DNA from: Caballeronia temeraria
Lineage (GTDB): Bacteria > Pseudomonadota > Gammaproteobacteria > Burkholderiales > Burkholderiaceae
NCBI RefSeq assembly: GCF_001544795.2
Contig: NZ_FCOI02000038.1
Location: 1 to 64,000 of the forward strand
DNA: 64,000 nucleotides
Direction: 5' to 3'
The position numbers and the translations under genes are program-made. Within the stretch, counting starts at the first letter, position 1. Every line of letters starts with the position of its first letter. Below the pieces are notes generated by a model. It was not told the DNA's origin. It searched no databases and saw only the letters and a list, made by a program, of their open reading frames with translations. Positions 1 through 8,455 of this stretch are shown here, in pieces.

Positions 1-237
1 ATGCGAAAACCTCGCGGCGAAAGCCTTGTGATTGGAGCGAGGCCGCTTCAGCTCGAGTGTATTTCAGCGGCCTGCTAGGTCGGATTCGCTAAATGGCTAT
101 TCGACGAATTTCGTCCTTCATAGACTCGCCCTCAAACAAACACGCATTCGCCGCGAAAATCGCGAAAATCATGGACGAAATCTTTTCATGTGCTCGCCTA
201 GCATGCCACAGACCCTAACCAGGGTTCGGAGATAACG

Positions 238-1380
238 ATGAAGCGATACCTGAAGGCATTTCTGATCTGTATTCTCGTAAGTTGCAGCGTTGCACGAGCG
301 TACTCTCAATCGAGCATTACATTGTACGGCATCGTTGACACCGGGGTGGAGTTCATCTCTCACGCGGGTCCGGCGGGCGATAGGCTGTTTCGTATGCCCT
401 CAACGACCGGTTCACTACCCTCTCGTTGGGGCTTCCGGGGTAGCGAGGACCTTGGCGGAGGCTATAAGGCAACATTCGTTCTCGAAAGCGGATTCAGTCC
501 GAGCACTGGCGCCTTGGCTCAGGGTGGCCGCTTGTTCGGGCGACAGGCATGGATCGGACTGGAGTCGCAGTACGGTACGCTGAGCTTCGGTCGACAGTAC
601 ACGACGACCTACATCGCAGTGCTGGAAAATGACATCATGGGACCAGCTATATATGGCATTGCGTCCCTCGATGCCTACATCGCGAATGCCCGCGCTGATA
701 ACAGCGTTGCATACCGAGTCAATTTCCGTGGTTTAACTGCTCTGGCCACTTATTCGTTTGGCCGAGACTCCGCCGGTACTGGCAATTCTCCTGGTCAAGG
801 CACATGCGCTGGGCAGGTCCCGGGGGCGGTTACGCAGTGCCGCGACTGGTCCGCGATGTTGAAGTACGACTCGGACAGGTTCGGTGCGGTAGTGTCCTAC
901 GAGGAAGAACGAGGAGGTGTGAACGCGGCTGCGAATTTCTTTGACGGCGTCGCGCCGGCGCCACTTTCCACGAGCAACGGAATCGATGCACGGCTCTATA
1001 TCGACGCCTACGCAAAGGTACTCGGTGCGACGATATCCGGTGGTTGGCTCAATCGTCGCGTGGAAACCGTGAACTCTGGTACCCCAGTCGTCACCTCGAA
1101 TATGTTTTTCCTTGGGGCGCGATATCTGGTCACGCCCGCAGTGGCCATTGACGGCGAGGTCTTCCGGATCATCAACGCTCAGCACGACACGAGAGCGACT
1201 CTTGCGACATTGCGAGGGATTTATTCGCTTTCGAAGCGATCGGCTGTGTATGTGCAAGGCGGGTACATCTTTAACAGCTCCAAGGCTGCTTACGGAGTAA
1301 GCGCTGGAGGGCCCGGCGGATCGCCGGCGCCGGGGGTTGGACAAGCAGCGGTGATGGTCGGTTTGCGGCACTTGTTCTAA
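238..1380 (+). CDS. Outer-membrane porin, Burkholderia OmpC-like family
   Basis: A 380-residue precursor. Residues 1 to about 23 form a signal peptide (basic start, hydrophobic core, Ala-Tyr-Ser before the cut). The mature start SSITLYGIVDTGVEF is typical of 16-strand Gram-negative porins of Burkholderiales. Internal FGRQ, RWGFRGSEDLGGGYKATF and a C-terminal GLRHLF ending in Phe fit this family and the usual C-terminal Phe needed for insertion into the outer membrane. GGAG lies 5 bases before the ATG. It would form a general diffusion pore. Its place beside the aromatic-degradation operon suggests it helps uptake of the aromatic acid, but that is inference from position only. Confidence 0.93.
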   Translation: MKRYLKAFLICILVSCSVARAYSQSSITLYGIVDTGVEFISHAGPAGDRLFRMPSTTGSLPSRWGFRGSEDLGGGYKATFVLESGFSPSTGALAQGGRLFGRQAWIGLESQYGTLSFGRQYTTTYIAVLENDIMGPAIYGIASLDAYIANARADNSVAYRVNFRGLTALATYSFGRDSAGTGNSPGQGTCAGQVPGAVTQCRDWSAMLKYDSDRFGAVVSYEEERGGVNAAANFFDGVAPAPLSTSNGIDARLYIDAYAKVLGATISGGWLNRRVETVNSGTPVVTSNMFFLGARYLVTPAVAIDGEVFRIINAQHDTRATLATLRGIYSLSKRSAVYVQGGYIFNSSKAAYGVSAGGPGGSPAPGVGQAAVMVGLRHLF

Positions 1381-1467
1381 CAGCAGCTTCAACGGCTTCA
1401 ACGGCATTGAGAGAAACAGAAGGGCTTTTGATGCTCTTGATGCTGTCAAGGCGACGAGAGGATAGCT

Positions 1468-1701
1468 ATGGAATCTTTCAAACGGGCGACGTTAGCGAGA
1501 TTTAAACAAACTTGTATCGAAATCCTAAGCAGAATTATGGAACGTAGTGACTCAAATCCGGCGCCGCCGTTGATTCAATGGATAGGAGCGGCAATCATTA
1601 TTTCGTCACCCTTATATGAAGCCGCAAGTACGCACGATCTAGCTGATATCTTCGGCTCGCTGCTGGGCGAGTGGACCGACACCGAAAATTCTGTCCAATA
1701 G
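1468..1701 (+). CDS. Small hypothetical protein
   Basis: A 77-residue ORF 87 bases after the porin on the same strand. AGAGGA lies about 6 bases before the ATG. The N-terminal half is basic and probably helical; residues 38 to 55 are hydrophobic; the C-terminus is acidic. I recognise no family. It could be a real small protein or chance coding after the porin; the good ribosome site is the main support. Confidence 0.35.
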   Translation: MESFKRATLARFKQTCIEILSRIMERSDSNPAPPLIQWIGAAIIISSPLYEAASTHDLADIFGSLLGEWTDTENSVQ

Positions 1702-1947
1702 CGCGCGGACGTCGGGGCATGCGCCCTGTGACGAAGGGGCACCCCTGCAAGGGTTGGGCTCCGGCCGTGGTCGACGATTTGCATCGTGGTTCGATGGTCC
1801 CGCGCTCTCACGCAGTACCGGCCTTGAAAAATGACCGGGTATGCGCAATTTCCGTCTTCGAGATATCTGAACGGCAAAATACCCAGCTAGATCGATTTCC
1901 CTCAGGCCACGCTGGCCGATGCCGAGATCGAGCGAGCGGGCATTGCA

Positions 1948-2862
1948 TCAACTGGGCGGATGAATCTCGCCTTTGAGACCTCCACCGTCTCGGATCAACG
2001 AGGAGACAACTCGTAGCGCTGACTCGACTATCGGGGCGCGGCGATGTGTGCGAAAAACGCAGCTGACAGGTACGGACGGCGCTTTTTGTACAAGCGCTAG
2101 TATGGTCACGCCGGGCCACCGTAGATGTGCGACTGATGCAGGAACCAACGTTGCCCCGATTCCGGCGGCGGTCAACGCAAGGGCTGCAAGGACGTCTTCA
2201 ACCTCGGCTGCGATTTTCGGCTCGGCGCCTTCTGACCTGAACAGCGAAACGACCTTATCAGCGAAACTTGGACGGTCGCCTCGGGGATAAAGGATGACCG
2301 GCACGTCTATCAGATCTGCAAGCGTTCGCGCACCGCGCACACGCTCATCCCAGGGATCAGCTACCGCAACGTGCAGACTTTCGGCCCCGATGTTCCAACT
2401 CGTCACACCGTCAGTCACCGGATAGAATCGCCCGAATCCGATATCCACGACCCCAGAAAGGAGCGATTCCAGTTGTTCCTCCTTCGTCATATGAGAAACC
2501 GCGACAGATGCGTCCGGGTATGTCGCGCGGAAAGCCCTGGTAAAGGCTGGCACCGTTTCGAACACGGGCGTGCCGAAGTACACGAGATTCAACTCCCCCG
2601 ACTCGCCCCTTGCCGCTGCTTGTGACCGCCGCGACGATCGTTGGGCCAACGTTAGCAGTTGACGTGCGTCCTCAAGGAATACTCTGCCTGCGGCGGTAAG
2701 CTCAACGCCACGTGCAGACCGTTCGAAAAGCTTGGCTCCGATGTCGCGTTCGAGCGCCTGTATCTGACGCGTGAGTGGCGGCTGGGAGATATGCATCCTT
2801 TCAGCGGCCGTACCAAATCCCCCGGCTTCTGCTACAGCCACGAAATATCTCAACTGCCTCAT
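1948..2862 (-). CDS. clcR: LysR-family regulator of the chlorocatechol operon (ClcR/CbnR/CatR type)
   Basis: 304 residues from the ATG at 2862; a longer reading exists but MRQLRYFVAVAEAGGFGTAA is the canonical LysR start. The winged helix-turn-helix covers residues 1 to 60 (AAERMHISQPPLTRQIQALE) and the inducer-binding domain follows. The PPLTRQIQ recognition helix is typical of CatR, ClcR, TfdR and CbnR, which sense (chloro)muconate and activate a divergent dioxygenase operon. The gene is divergent from that operon, with 186 bases between the two starts and an ATAC-N7-GTAT site in the gap, the known binding motif of this subfamily. Chloromuconate as inducer is inferred from family and position. 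The symbol is by analogy. Confidence 0.88.
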   Translation of the reverse strand: MRQLRYFVAVAEAGGFGTAAERMHISQPPLTRQIQALERDIGAKLFERSARGVELTAAGRVFLEDARQLLTLAQRSSRRSQAAARGESGELNLVYFGTPVFETVPAFTRAFRATYPDASVAVSHMTKEEQLESLLSGVVDIGFGRFYPVTDGVTSWNIGAESLHVAVADPWDERVRGARTLADLIDVPVILYPRGDRPSFADKVVSLFRSEGAEPKIAAEVEDVLAALALTAAGIGATLVPASVAHLRWPGVTILALVQKAPSVPVSCVFRTHRRAPIVESALRVVSSLIRDGGGLKGEIHPPS

Positions 2863-2933
2863 TTCCACGGTTTGGCTCCGAATGTGTTCGCTTCGAGATT
2901 GTGCGCATCGGCGCGATACCGCGCAATAAGGAC

Positions 2934-2948
2934 ATACCGATTGCGTAT
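2934..2948. promoter_or_regulatory. Probable LysR recognition site, ATAC-N7-GTAT
   Basis: The sequence reads ATAC CGATTGC GTAT, a perfect match to the ATAC-N7-GTAT recognition box described for CatR, ClcR and CbnR. Its centre is about 65 bases before the likely transcription start of the dioxygenase operon, the usual place for the LysR recognition site. Further GTAT half-sites at about 2967-2970 and 2977-2980 may be the activation site. Confidence 0.75.
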
Positions 2949-2969
2949 GGGCGGAGAAGACGAAAGGTA

Positions 2970-3003
2970 TTGGACGGTATCGGCGTGCCGTTTCTATCAT
3001 AAT
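2970..3003 (+). promoter_or_regulatory. Candidate promoter of the chlorocatechol operon
   Basis: TTGGAC at 2970-2975 resembles a -35 box, and TATCAT (2995-3000) or the overlapping CATAAT (2998-3003) a -10 box. The spacer of 19 or more bases is longer than ideal, as expected for a promoter that needs a LysR activator. It lies downstream of the ATAC-N7-GTAT site and 46 bases before the dioxygenase start. Confidence 0.5.
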
Positions 3004-3048
3004 TTCAGGACGGCTGCCGTCCTCGGACTTTTTTGGAAAGGAGGCGAG

Positions 3049-3816
3049 GTGAACAAGCGAGTTAAGGATGTTGTGGACGGGATCGTATCGGCTGTACAGC
3101 GAGTGCTCGATGAAAAGGAGATTACGGAGTCGGAATATCGAACAGCGCTTCATTACCTGATGAAGGTCGCCGAACAGCGCGAGATCGCATTGCTCTGTGA
3201 CGTGTTCTTCAACAGTACAGTTGTGGCGACGAAGGCTCGCCTAAGCAGCGGCTCGACGCCTGCGATCGAGGGACCCTACTATCGTGAGGACGCCCCGTTC
3301 GTAGTCGACCGACTCAAAACGTACGATACCGACGCCCACAAGCCGTTGCTCATCAAGGGAACGGTCAAGGCGGTCGATGGCAGTGTGGCCGAGGGCGTGA
3401 CGATCGACGTCTGGCATTCGACTCCCGACGGAAAGTACAGCGGATTCCATGACGGGATTCCGACCGATTTTTATCGGGGCAAACTCAGGGTCGGTCGCGA
3501 TGGCCAATTTAGCGTGCGAACGACAATGCCAGTTGCATACCAGATTCCCAGCGATGGTCCGACCGGTGCATTGCTCGAGACCATGGGCGGTCACTCGTGG
3601 CGTCCTGCGCATGTGCATTTCAAGGTAAAGGCACCGGGCTATGAAACGCTGACGACTCAGTACTACTTCGAAGGCGGCGACTGGGTGGGCGACGATTGCT
3701 GCAATGGTGTCGAGCCGAGTCTGATCAGTCCCGAGAAGGTGGAAGAGGGCGCCCGAGTGATGAATATCGACTTCGTCATCGAACCCGCACTCGAGCGCTC
3801 CGGAGCCAACACATGA
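3049..3816 (+). CDS. clcA: Chlorocatechol 1,2-dioxygenase
   Basis: 255 residues from GTG at 3049, which is preceded by AAAGGAGG at 3037-3044; the open frame runs further upstream, but that part overlaps the regulator and lacks family character. Intradiol non-haem Fe(III) dioxygenase that cleaves (chloro)catechol to (chloro)-cis,cis-muconate. Fe ligands fit Tyr130 (DGKYSGFHD), Tyr164 (PVAYQIPSDGPTG), His188 and His190 (SWRPAHVHFK). The length of 255 rather than about 300, the N-terminal helical linker, and the stretches ALLCDVFFNST and DDCCNGV match the chlorocatechol subgroup (ClcA, TfdC, TcbC) rather than ordinary CatA. The stop overlaps the next start as ATGA. First gene of a four-gene operon. 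Confidence 0.92.
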   Translation: MNKRVKDVVDGIVSAVQRVLDEKEITESEYRTALHYLMKVAEQREIALLCDVFFNSTVVATKARLSSGSTPAIEGPYYREDAPFVVDRLKTYDTDAHKPLLIKGTVKAVDGSVAEGVTIDVWHSTPDGKYSGFHDGIPTDFYRGKLRVGRDGQFSVRTTMPVAYQIPSDGPTGALLETMGGHSWRPAHVHFKVKAPGYETLTTQYYFEGGDWVGDDCCNGVEPSLISPEKVEEGARVMNIDFVIEPALERSGANT

Positions 3817-4925
3817 AGATCGACGCTATCGACGCTTTGATTGTGGACGTGCCGACCAGACGGCCGATCCAAATGTCAATGACTACAGTTCACCAGCAAA
3901 GCTATGTCATCGTCCGTGTGTTTGCCGAAGGACTCGTCGGCGTGGGCGAGGGCGGCAGTGTAGGGGGGCCTGTCTGGAGCGCGGAGTGTGCGGAGACGAT
4001 AAAGACGATCGTCGAGCAGTATCTGGCACCGCATCTTGTCGGAACTGACGCATTCAACCTGTCGGCCGCGCTGCAAACCATGGCACGTGCGGTCACGGGG
4101 AACGCGTCGGCGAAAGCCGCGCTCGAGATGGCGTTGCTTGACCTCAAAGCCCGTGCGTTGGGGGTTTCGATCTCCGAGCTGCTCGGCGGCAGGCTGCGTA
4201 ATTCAATCCCGATTGCGTGGACACTAGCCAGCGGCGACACGAAGCGCGACATCGACGCTGCGATCGAAATGATCGAAAAGCGGCGGCACAACAACTTCAA
4301 GATCAAGCTCGGCTTTCGTTCGCCAGCTGACGACCTGATTCATATGGAGGCGCTGTCGAAAGAGTTGGGATCCAGGGCGTCGCTTCGTGTAGACGTTAAT
4401 ATGGCGTGGGACGAGCAGGTGGCGTCCACGTATATCCCGGAGCTCGAGGCGCTCGGGGTGGATTTAATTGAACAACCAGTCGCCCGCGAAAACACTCGAG
4501 CCCTAAGGCGCCTATCCGAAAACAACCGTGTGGCAATCATGGCTGACGAGAGTCTGAGCACTCTTACCTCGGCCTTCGATCTCGCGCGTGACCGAAGCGT
4601 GGACGTCTTCTCGCTAAAGCTGTGCAATATGGGAGGCGTGACTGCGACGCAGAAAGTCGCGGCGGTGGCAGAAGCAAGCGGAATTGCCTCCTACGGCGGA
4701 ACGATGCTCGACTCGACGATAGGTACCTCCGCAGCACTCCAGCTCTACTCAACGATTCCGTCGCTTCCGTACGGTTGCGAGCTGCTTGGTCCCTTTGTCC
4801 TTGCGGACACAATTAGCCAAGAACCACTCGAAATTCGAGACTTCGAATTGCAGGTCCCCACCGGCATCGGTCACGGCATGACGCTCGACGAAGAGAAGGT
4901 GCGCCGATACGCACGCATTAACTAG
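3813..4925 (+). CDS. clcB: Chloromuconate cycloisomerase
   Basis: 370 residues. The ATG at 3813 overlaps the preceding TGA by four bases, pointing to coupled translation. Enolase-superfamily muconate-lactonising enzyme. Visible active-site residues are the KxK pair Lys163/Lys165 (NNFKIKLGF), the metal ligands Asp194 (RVDVN), Glu220 (LIEQP) and Asp245 (MADES), and Lys269 (FSLKLCNMGG). It turns (chloro)muconate into a lactone or dienelactone. Operon position argues for a chloromuconate enzyme (ClcB/TfdD) over CatB; sequence alone does not settle chlorinated against plain muconate. A longer frame upstream was rejected because it lies inside the dioxygenase gene. Confidence 0.9.
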   Translation: MKIDAIDALIVDVPTRRPIQMSMTTVHQQSYVIVRVFAEGLVGVGEGGSVGGPVWSAECAETIKTIVEQYLAPHLVGTDAFNLSAALQTMARAVTGNASAKAALEMALLDLKARALGVSISELLGGRLRNSIPIAWTLASGDTKRDIDAAIEMIEKRRHNNFKIKLGFRSPADDLIHMEALSKELGSRASLRVDVNMAWDEQVASTYIPELEALGVDLIEQPVARENTRALRRLSENNRVAIMADESLSTLTSAFDLARDRSVDVFSLKLCNMGGVTATQKVAAVAEASGIASYGGTMLDSTIGTSAALQLYSTIPSLPYGCELLGPFVLADTISQEPLEIRDFELQVPTGIGHGMTLDEEKVRRYARIN

Positions 4926-4996
4926 GCAGAAAGCGTAGCGCACGCAAAAGTAGCAAATCGCCGACCGCGCTGCGCAAATATAACTGGAGGGTTGTT

Positions 4997-5701
4997 ATGT
5001 TGACAGACGGCGTTCAGATCGCGTCGCGCGCTGGCGGGAGATTCGGTGCTTATGTCGGAAAGCCGACGGCCATCACCGCACCCGTTATCGTAATCGCACA
5101 GGAAATCTTCGGGATCACGTCTTTCATCAGGGATACGGTAGATTGGCTCGTTGGGGCGGGGTTTGGCTGTTTGTGTCCGGACTTGTACTGGAGGCAGGCA
5201 CCAGCTATCGAACTCGACGCGAATGTACCGGAAGAACGGGAACAAGCACTCACGTTGTTTCGTGACTTTGACATGAAAGCCGGCGTCGGCGATCTCGCGT
5301 GCACGATTGAATATGCCCGCGAGCTCCCTTTCTCCAATGGGCGGGTCGGTGTCTTGGGGTATTGCCTAGGGGGTGCATTGGCGTACGACGTCGCCGCACA
5401 GTCGCTGGCAGATTGTTCGGTCGGCTACTACGGCGTCGGACTGGAAAAGAAAGTGTCGTCTGTATCGGCTATCACACGACCGACAATGCTTCACATGGGC
5501 TCTAAGGACCATTATGTGACGGAGGAGGCACGTCGAATTCTCGACGAGAGTTTTACTAAGAACGACAGTCTGAGCTTGCATTGGTATCCGGTCGGGCATT
5601 CCTTCGCGCGGCCGTCGAGTCCTAACTTTGACCGGGAGGCAACGAGTATAGCGAATGCGCGGACGCTTGAGCTGTTCGGAACATTGAAGGAACTCTCATG
5701 A
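4997..5701 (+). CDS. clcD: Dienelactone hydrolase (carboxymethylenebutenolidase)
   Basis: 234 residues, alpha/beta-hydrolase fold. The catalytic triad is readable: Cys123 in GYCLGGA, Asp171 in GSKDHY and His201 in GHSFARPSS. Glu36 (AQEIFGI) matches the glutamate that holds the cysteine in Pseudomonas sp. B13 DLH. It hydrolyses dienelactone to maleylacetate. It follows the cycloisomerase after 71 bases; GGAGGG precedes the ATG. The clc operons of pAC27-like elements have an extra open frame at this point, which is absent here. The stop overlaps the next gene (ATGA). Confidence 0.93.
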   Translation: MLTDGVQIASRAGGRFGAYVGKPTAITAPVIVIAQEIFGITSFIRDTVDWLVGAGFGCLCPDLYWRQAPAIELDANVPEEREQALTLFRDFDMKAGVGDLACTIEYARELPFSNGRVGVLGYCLGGALAYDVAAQSLADCSVGYYGVGLEKKVSSVSAITRPTMLHMGSKDHYVTEEARRILDESFTKNDSLSLHWYPVGHSFARPSSPNFDREATSIANARTLELFGTLKELS

Positions 5702-6762
5702 AGAAATTTACATTCGATTACATTAGTCCGCGGGTCGTTTTCGGGGCGGGTTGCCTCTCTGCGTTGCCAGACGAAGTTGAACGGTTTGGCACGCGGCGCT
5801 TTCTGGTGTTAAGTACACCAGATCAACACAACGTCGCGAAAGATATTGCTCGGCCGGTAAGGGATGTCGTGGCTGGATACTTCGACAGGGCAACGATGCA
5901 TGTGCCAGTAGAGGTAGTGGAGGAGGCGGAGCGAGCGTTTGCGGCGAGCGGTGCGGACTCAGTCATCGCGGTCGGGGGCGGTTCGACTACTGGACTCGCG
6001 AAGATCCTCTCGATGAGGCTCGGCGTGCCTAGTCTGGTGATACCGACTACCTATGCCGGCAGCGAGATGACGACGATATGGGGCATCACAGAAGGCGGGC
6101 TGAAAAGAACCGGCAGAGACGCTAAGGTCCTTCCCAAGACAGTGATATACGATCCATTGCTTACGATCGGACTGCCGCCCGCGATTTCCGTCACCAGTGG
6201 ATTAAACGCGATTGCACATGCGGCGGAAGGCCTGTACTCGGCGGAACTTAATCCGATTTTGGAGAGCATGTGCAAACAGGGCATCGGAGCGTTGATCGAC
6301 GCTATTCCGCGACTGGTAGGGAACCCCGCTGACATCGAAGCACGCACTGGCGCGCTTTTTGGCGCATGGCTGTGCGGCACGGTGCTGTCTCATCTCGGTA
6401 TGGGCCTGCATCATAAGCTTTGCCATACACTCGGCGGAACGCTTAACTTGCCTCACGCGGAAACGCATGCCATCGTGTTGCCCCACGCAATGTCATACAA
6501 TCTGCCAAACGCCGAGGCCGCGAGACGGTTGCTGCAAGGAGTCGTCGGCGATGATGACGTCCCCGGCGCGCTTTACGATCTCGCAAAACGTTGTGGCGCG
6601 CCGCTGAGCCTTGCAGAGATCGGAATGCGCACGGAAGACATCTCGCTAGTGCGCGACCTGGCACTTAAGGACCAGTATCCGAACCCCCGGGCGCTGGAAT
6701 CGGACGCTCTGGAAACGCTTTTGGCCAACGCGTTTTATGGACGGCGACCGTCCTTAACCTGA
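5698..6762 (+). CDS. clcE: Maleylacetate reductase
   Basis: 354 residues of the iron-containing alcohol dehydrogenase superfamily. The nucleotide-binding GGGSTTGLAK lies at about residues 92 to 101, followed by PTTYAGSEMT and a His-rich active-site region (NAIAHAAEGLYS, GMGLHHKLCHTLGG). It reduces maleylacetate, or chloromaleylacetate with loss of chloride, to 3-oxoadipate with NAD(P)H, the last step of the modified ortho pathway. The ATG overlaps the stop of the hydrolase, so all four catabolic genes are probably cotranscribed. Confidence 0.93.
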   Translation: MKKFTFDYISPRVVFGAGCLSALPDEVERFGTRRFLVLSTPDQHNVAKDIARPVRDVVAGYFDRATMHVPVEVVEEAERAFAASGADSVIAVGGGSTTGLAKILSMRLGVPSLVIPTTYAGSEMTTIWGITEGGLKRTGRDAKVLPKTVIYDPLLTIGLPPAISVTSGLNAIAHAAEGLYSAELNPILESMCKQGIGALIDAIPRLVGNPADIEARTGALFGAWLCGTVLSHLGMGLHHKLCHTLGGTLNLPHAETHAIVLPHAMSYNLPNAEAARRLLQGVVGDDDVPGALYDLAKRCGAPLSLAEIGMRTEDISLVRDLALKDQYPNPRALESDALETLLANAFYGRRPSLT

Positions 6763-6878
6763 CCTCCTTCACTCCGGACTTCTTCAAGGAGATCCAGCAC
6801 GCCACCGCCTCGATGCGCAGCGGAATTTTGGCGAATTAAGCTGCCGGATGCGCCGATCAGGGACGGGAGGAGCACATC
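6763..6878 (+). other. Short spacer with a possible coding relic
   Basis: Between the reductase stop and the AraC-type regulator. Bases about 6762-6839 read, in one frame, TSFTPDFFKEIQHATASMR and on to a TAA, with GC-rich third positions as in real coding DNA. There is no start codon with a ribosome site. It may be the 3' end of a deleted gene. I do not recognise it. Confidence 0.3.
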
Positions 6879-7892
6879 ATGAACGCATACCCGGTCAATT
6901 TAGCCCCGTTATATCACCGCTGCATCTTCAAATCCGCCTCCCGCGTGGATTTTCACGAAGAGACAGCCCGGGAGCTCGCTGAACATCGGCTTCGCTGGCG
7001 GGAAGGCGATGCGGATACGGTCCTTTACAAGGCGGATCTGGGCGCGATCGAAGTCTACGGCCTACGTTATGGAGCCGAAGTTGAGGTCACGCCACGACCT
7101 TCGAACGATTTCGTAGTCGTTCATTGGGGACTTCGCGGGCTGGTGGAAATGGTATGTGACGGCCAGCGGGCTATCTTGCTACCGGGGCAGACGAGTTGGA
7201 TTTCCCCGCGCCGCTCATGGAACATGCGTTGGCAAGCCGGCTCGGAACAACTGATCCTAAAGGTGCCAAAAAGCCTTGTGAGCAGCGGTCGAGGAAACGA
7301 AAGCCTTCCCTCCTTTGGAATGCTTCCTGCACGGTTCGAAAGGCAATGGCTTGCGCTCGTCCAAATGCTGCTTTCTACGGTAACCGGGCCTACAGAGACG
7401 GACGGCTACGACGAGTGGGTCGGCCAGCTCGAACGGCTCGCGGTCGATTTTCTACTAATAGGCGTCGGCGGCGTAAGTAGTGGCCGACACCTATCAGAGA
7501 GGCAGACGGCGTCCGCACATGAGGCAATTACCTGCGAGCCGCAAAGACTCCCCATCGAGCGCCTGGAAAACGCGATTTCCGATCGTCTTGGCGCGCAATG
7601 GTCGATTAATGACTTAGCCGATGCCGCAGGCGTCAGCCCGCGCGCATTGCAAATGATCTGCCAACGAGAGAGAGCTATCAGCCCAACTGATCTCTTGCGC
7701 AACATGAGATTGGACGCAGCGCACAGGCGGCTCAAAACGTCGAGCTTCGTTAGTGTGACCGAAACCGCCCTCGAACTGGGATTCGGTCATCTAGGGCGCT
7801 TTTCAAGTTACTATCGGGAGCGATTTGGGGAGTTGCCGAGCGAGACATGTACGCGCCGAAATGCGAAGGCAGTGTCGCGGACGCCCAAATAG
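6879..7892 (+). CDS. AraC/XylS-family transcriptional regulator
   Basis: 337 residues. GGGAGGAG precedes the ATG. The N-terminal half resembles the AraC-binding-like sensor domain of XylS, BenR and AndR (roughly residues 20 to 190; LLPGQTSWISP). The C-terminal 100 residues hold two helix-turn-helix motifs: WSINDLADAAGVSPRALQMI and the family signature VTETALELGFGHLGRFSSYY. It stands 563 bases before the Rieske dioxygenase genes on the same strand. An AraC/XylS-type AndR controls anthranilate dioxygenase in Burkholderia cepacia DBO1, so this is probably the activator of the dioxygenase, responding to its aromatic substrate. Confidence 0.88.
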   Translation: MNAYPVNLAPLYHRCIFKSASRVDFHEETARELAEHRLRWREGDADTVLYKADLGAIEVYGLRYGAEVEVTPRPSNDFVVVHWGLRGLVEMVCDGQRAILLPGQTSWISPRRSWNMRWQAGSEQLILKVPKSLVSSGRGNESLPSFGMLPARFERQWLALVQMLLSTVTGPTETDGYDEWVGQLERLAVDFLLIGVGGVSSGRHLSERQTASAHEAITCEPQRLPIERLENAISDRLGAQWSINDLADAAGVSPRALQMICQRERAISPTDLLRNMRLDAAHRRLKTSSFVSVTETALELGFGHLGRFSSYYRERFGELPSETCTRRNAKAVSRTPK

Positions 7893-8418
7893 CTCAAAAG
7901 CTTTCCGCGGCATGTCCGCACAAGTCGATCCGAGCCGACCTCTTCCGATATCAAGTTAGATTTGTGCACGGCGTAGCTACCGATTGAAGGCGGATTTGGG
8001 CGACGGAAGCTGCGAGGAACGCCGATCCACAACATTTCTCGCGTGTACGCGTGGGGTAAGCTGTCTTTCTTTGCCCTGGCGCCTGGCAAAGCGGTTACCG
8101 CGGCGGATCCGTCGGCGTCGCGGCAGAGGCTTGCTCGTTCAATAGGCATCTGAACTGCTTGTCGACTCTGAAGGCAGAAGAAACGTGCGAGCGTTCTTCC
8201 GCCAAGACTGGGCTATCTATCACGTCCTGGCGCACCCGCCATCCATACCGACAAGGCGAGTGCGACAGCCGGTCAGACTCGCCGAGGCAAAGAATCTCCT
8301 CAAGTTCTTCGGTCAAACCGAATCGAACGCGAGCATGACGGGTTATCTTCGTTATCTGGATAGGTGGTTTCCCGGACGATTCGGATTTTGGATATCGTCC
8401 TGTCTTTCGTATTTTTAG
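7893..8418. promoter_or_regulatory. Long upstream region of the dioxygenase operon
   Basis: No convincing gene. The 3' part should hold the AraC/XylS-dependent promoter. Two GGATA elements at 8358 and 8390, each after a T-rich stretch, resemble the GGNTA half of XylS-type sites, but the matching TGCA halves are absent and the spacing (32) is not the usual 21. No -35/-10 pair could be fixed. Confidence 0.35.
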
Positions 8419-8450
8419 ACTCCGTTCTGTGAAGTCCGACATGACGGAGT
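8419..8450 (+). promoter_or_regulatory. Inverted repeat covering the ribosome binding site
   Basis: ACTCCGT (8419-8425) and ACGGAGT (8444-8450) are perfect complements separated by 18 bases. The right arm contains GGAG (8446-8449), the Shine-Dalgarno sequence of the dioxygenase large subunit, whose ATG is at 8456. If transcribed, the stem would hide the ribosome site. Seven base pairs with a large loop make only a modest hairpin. Confidence 0.45.
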
Positions 8451-8455
8451 GAAAA

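Noticed and set aside
733..1449. 238-codon frame on the minus strand
   Set aside because: Opposite the porin gene and lacking any family feature.
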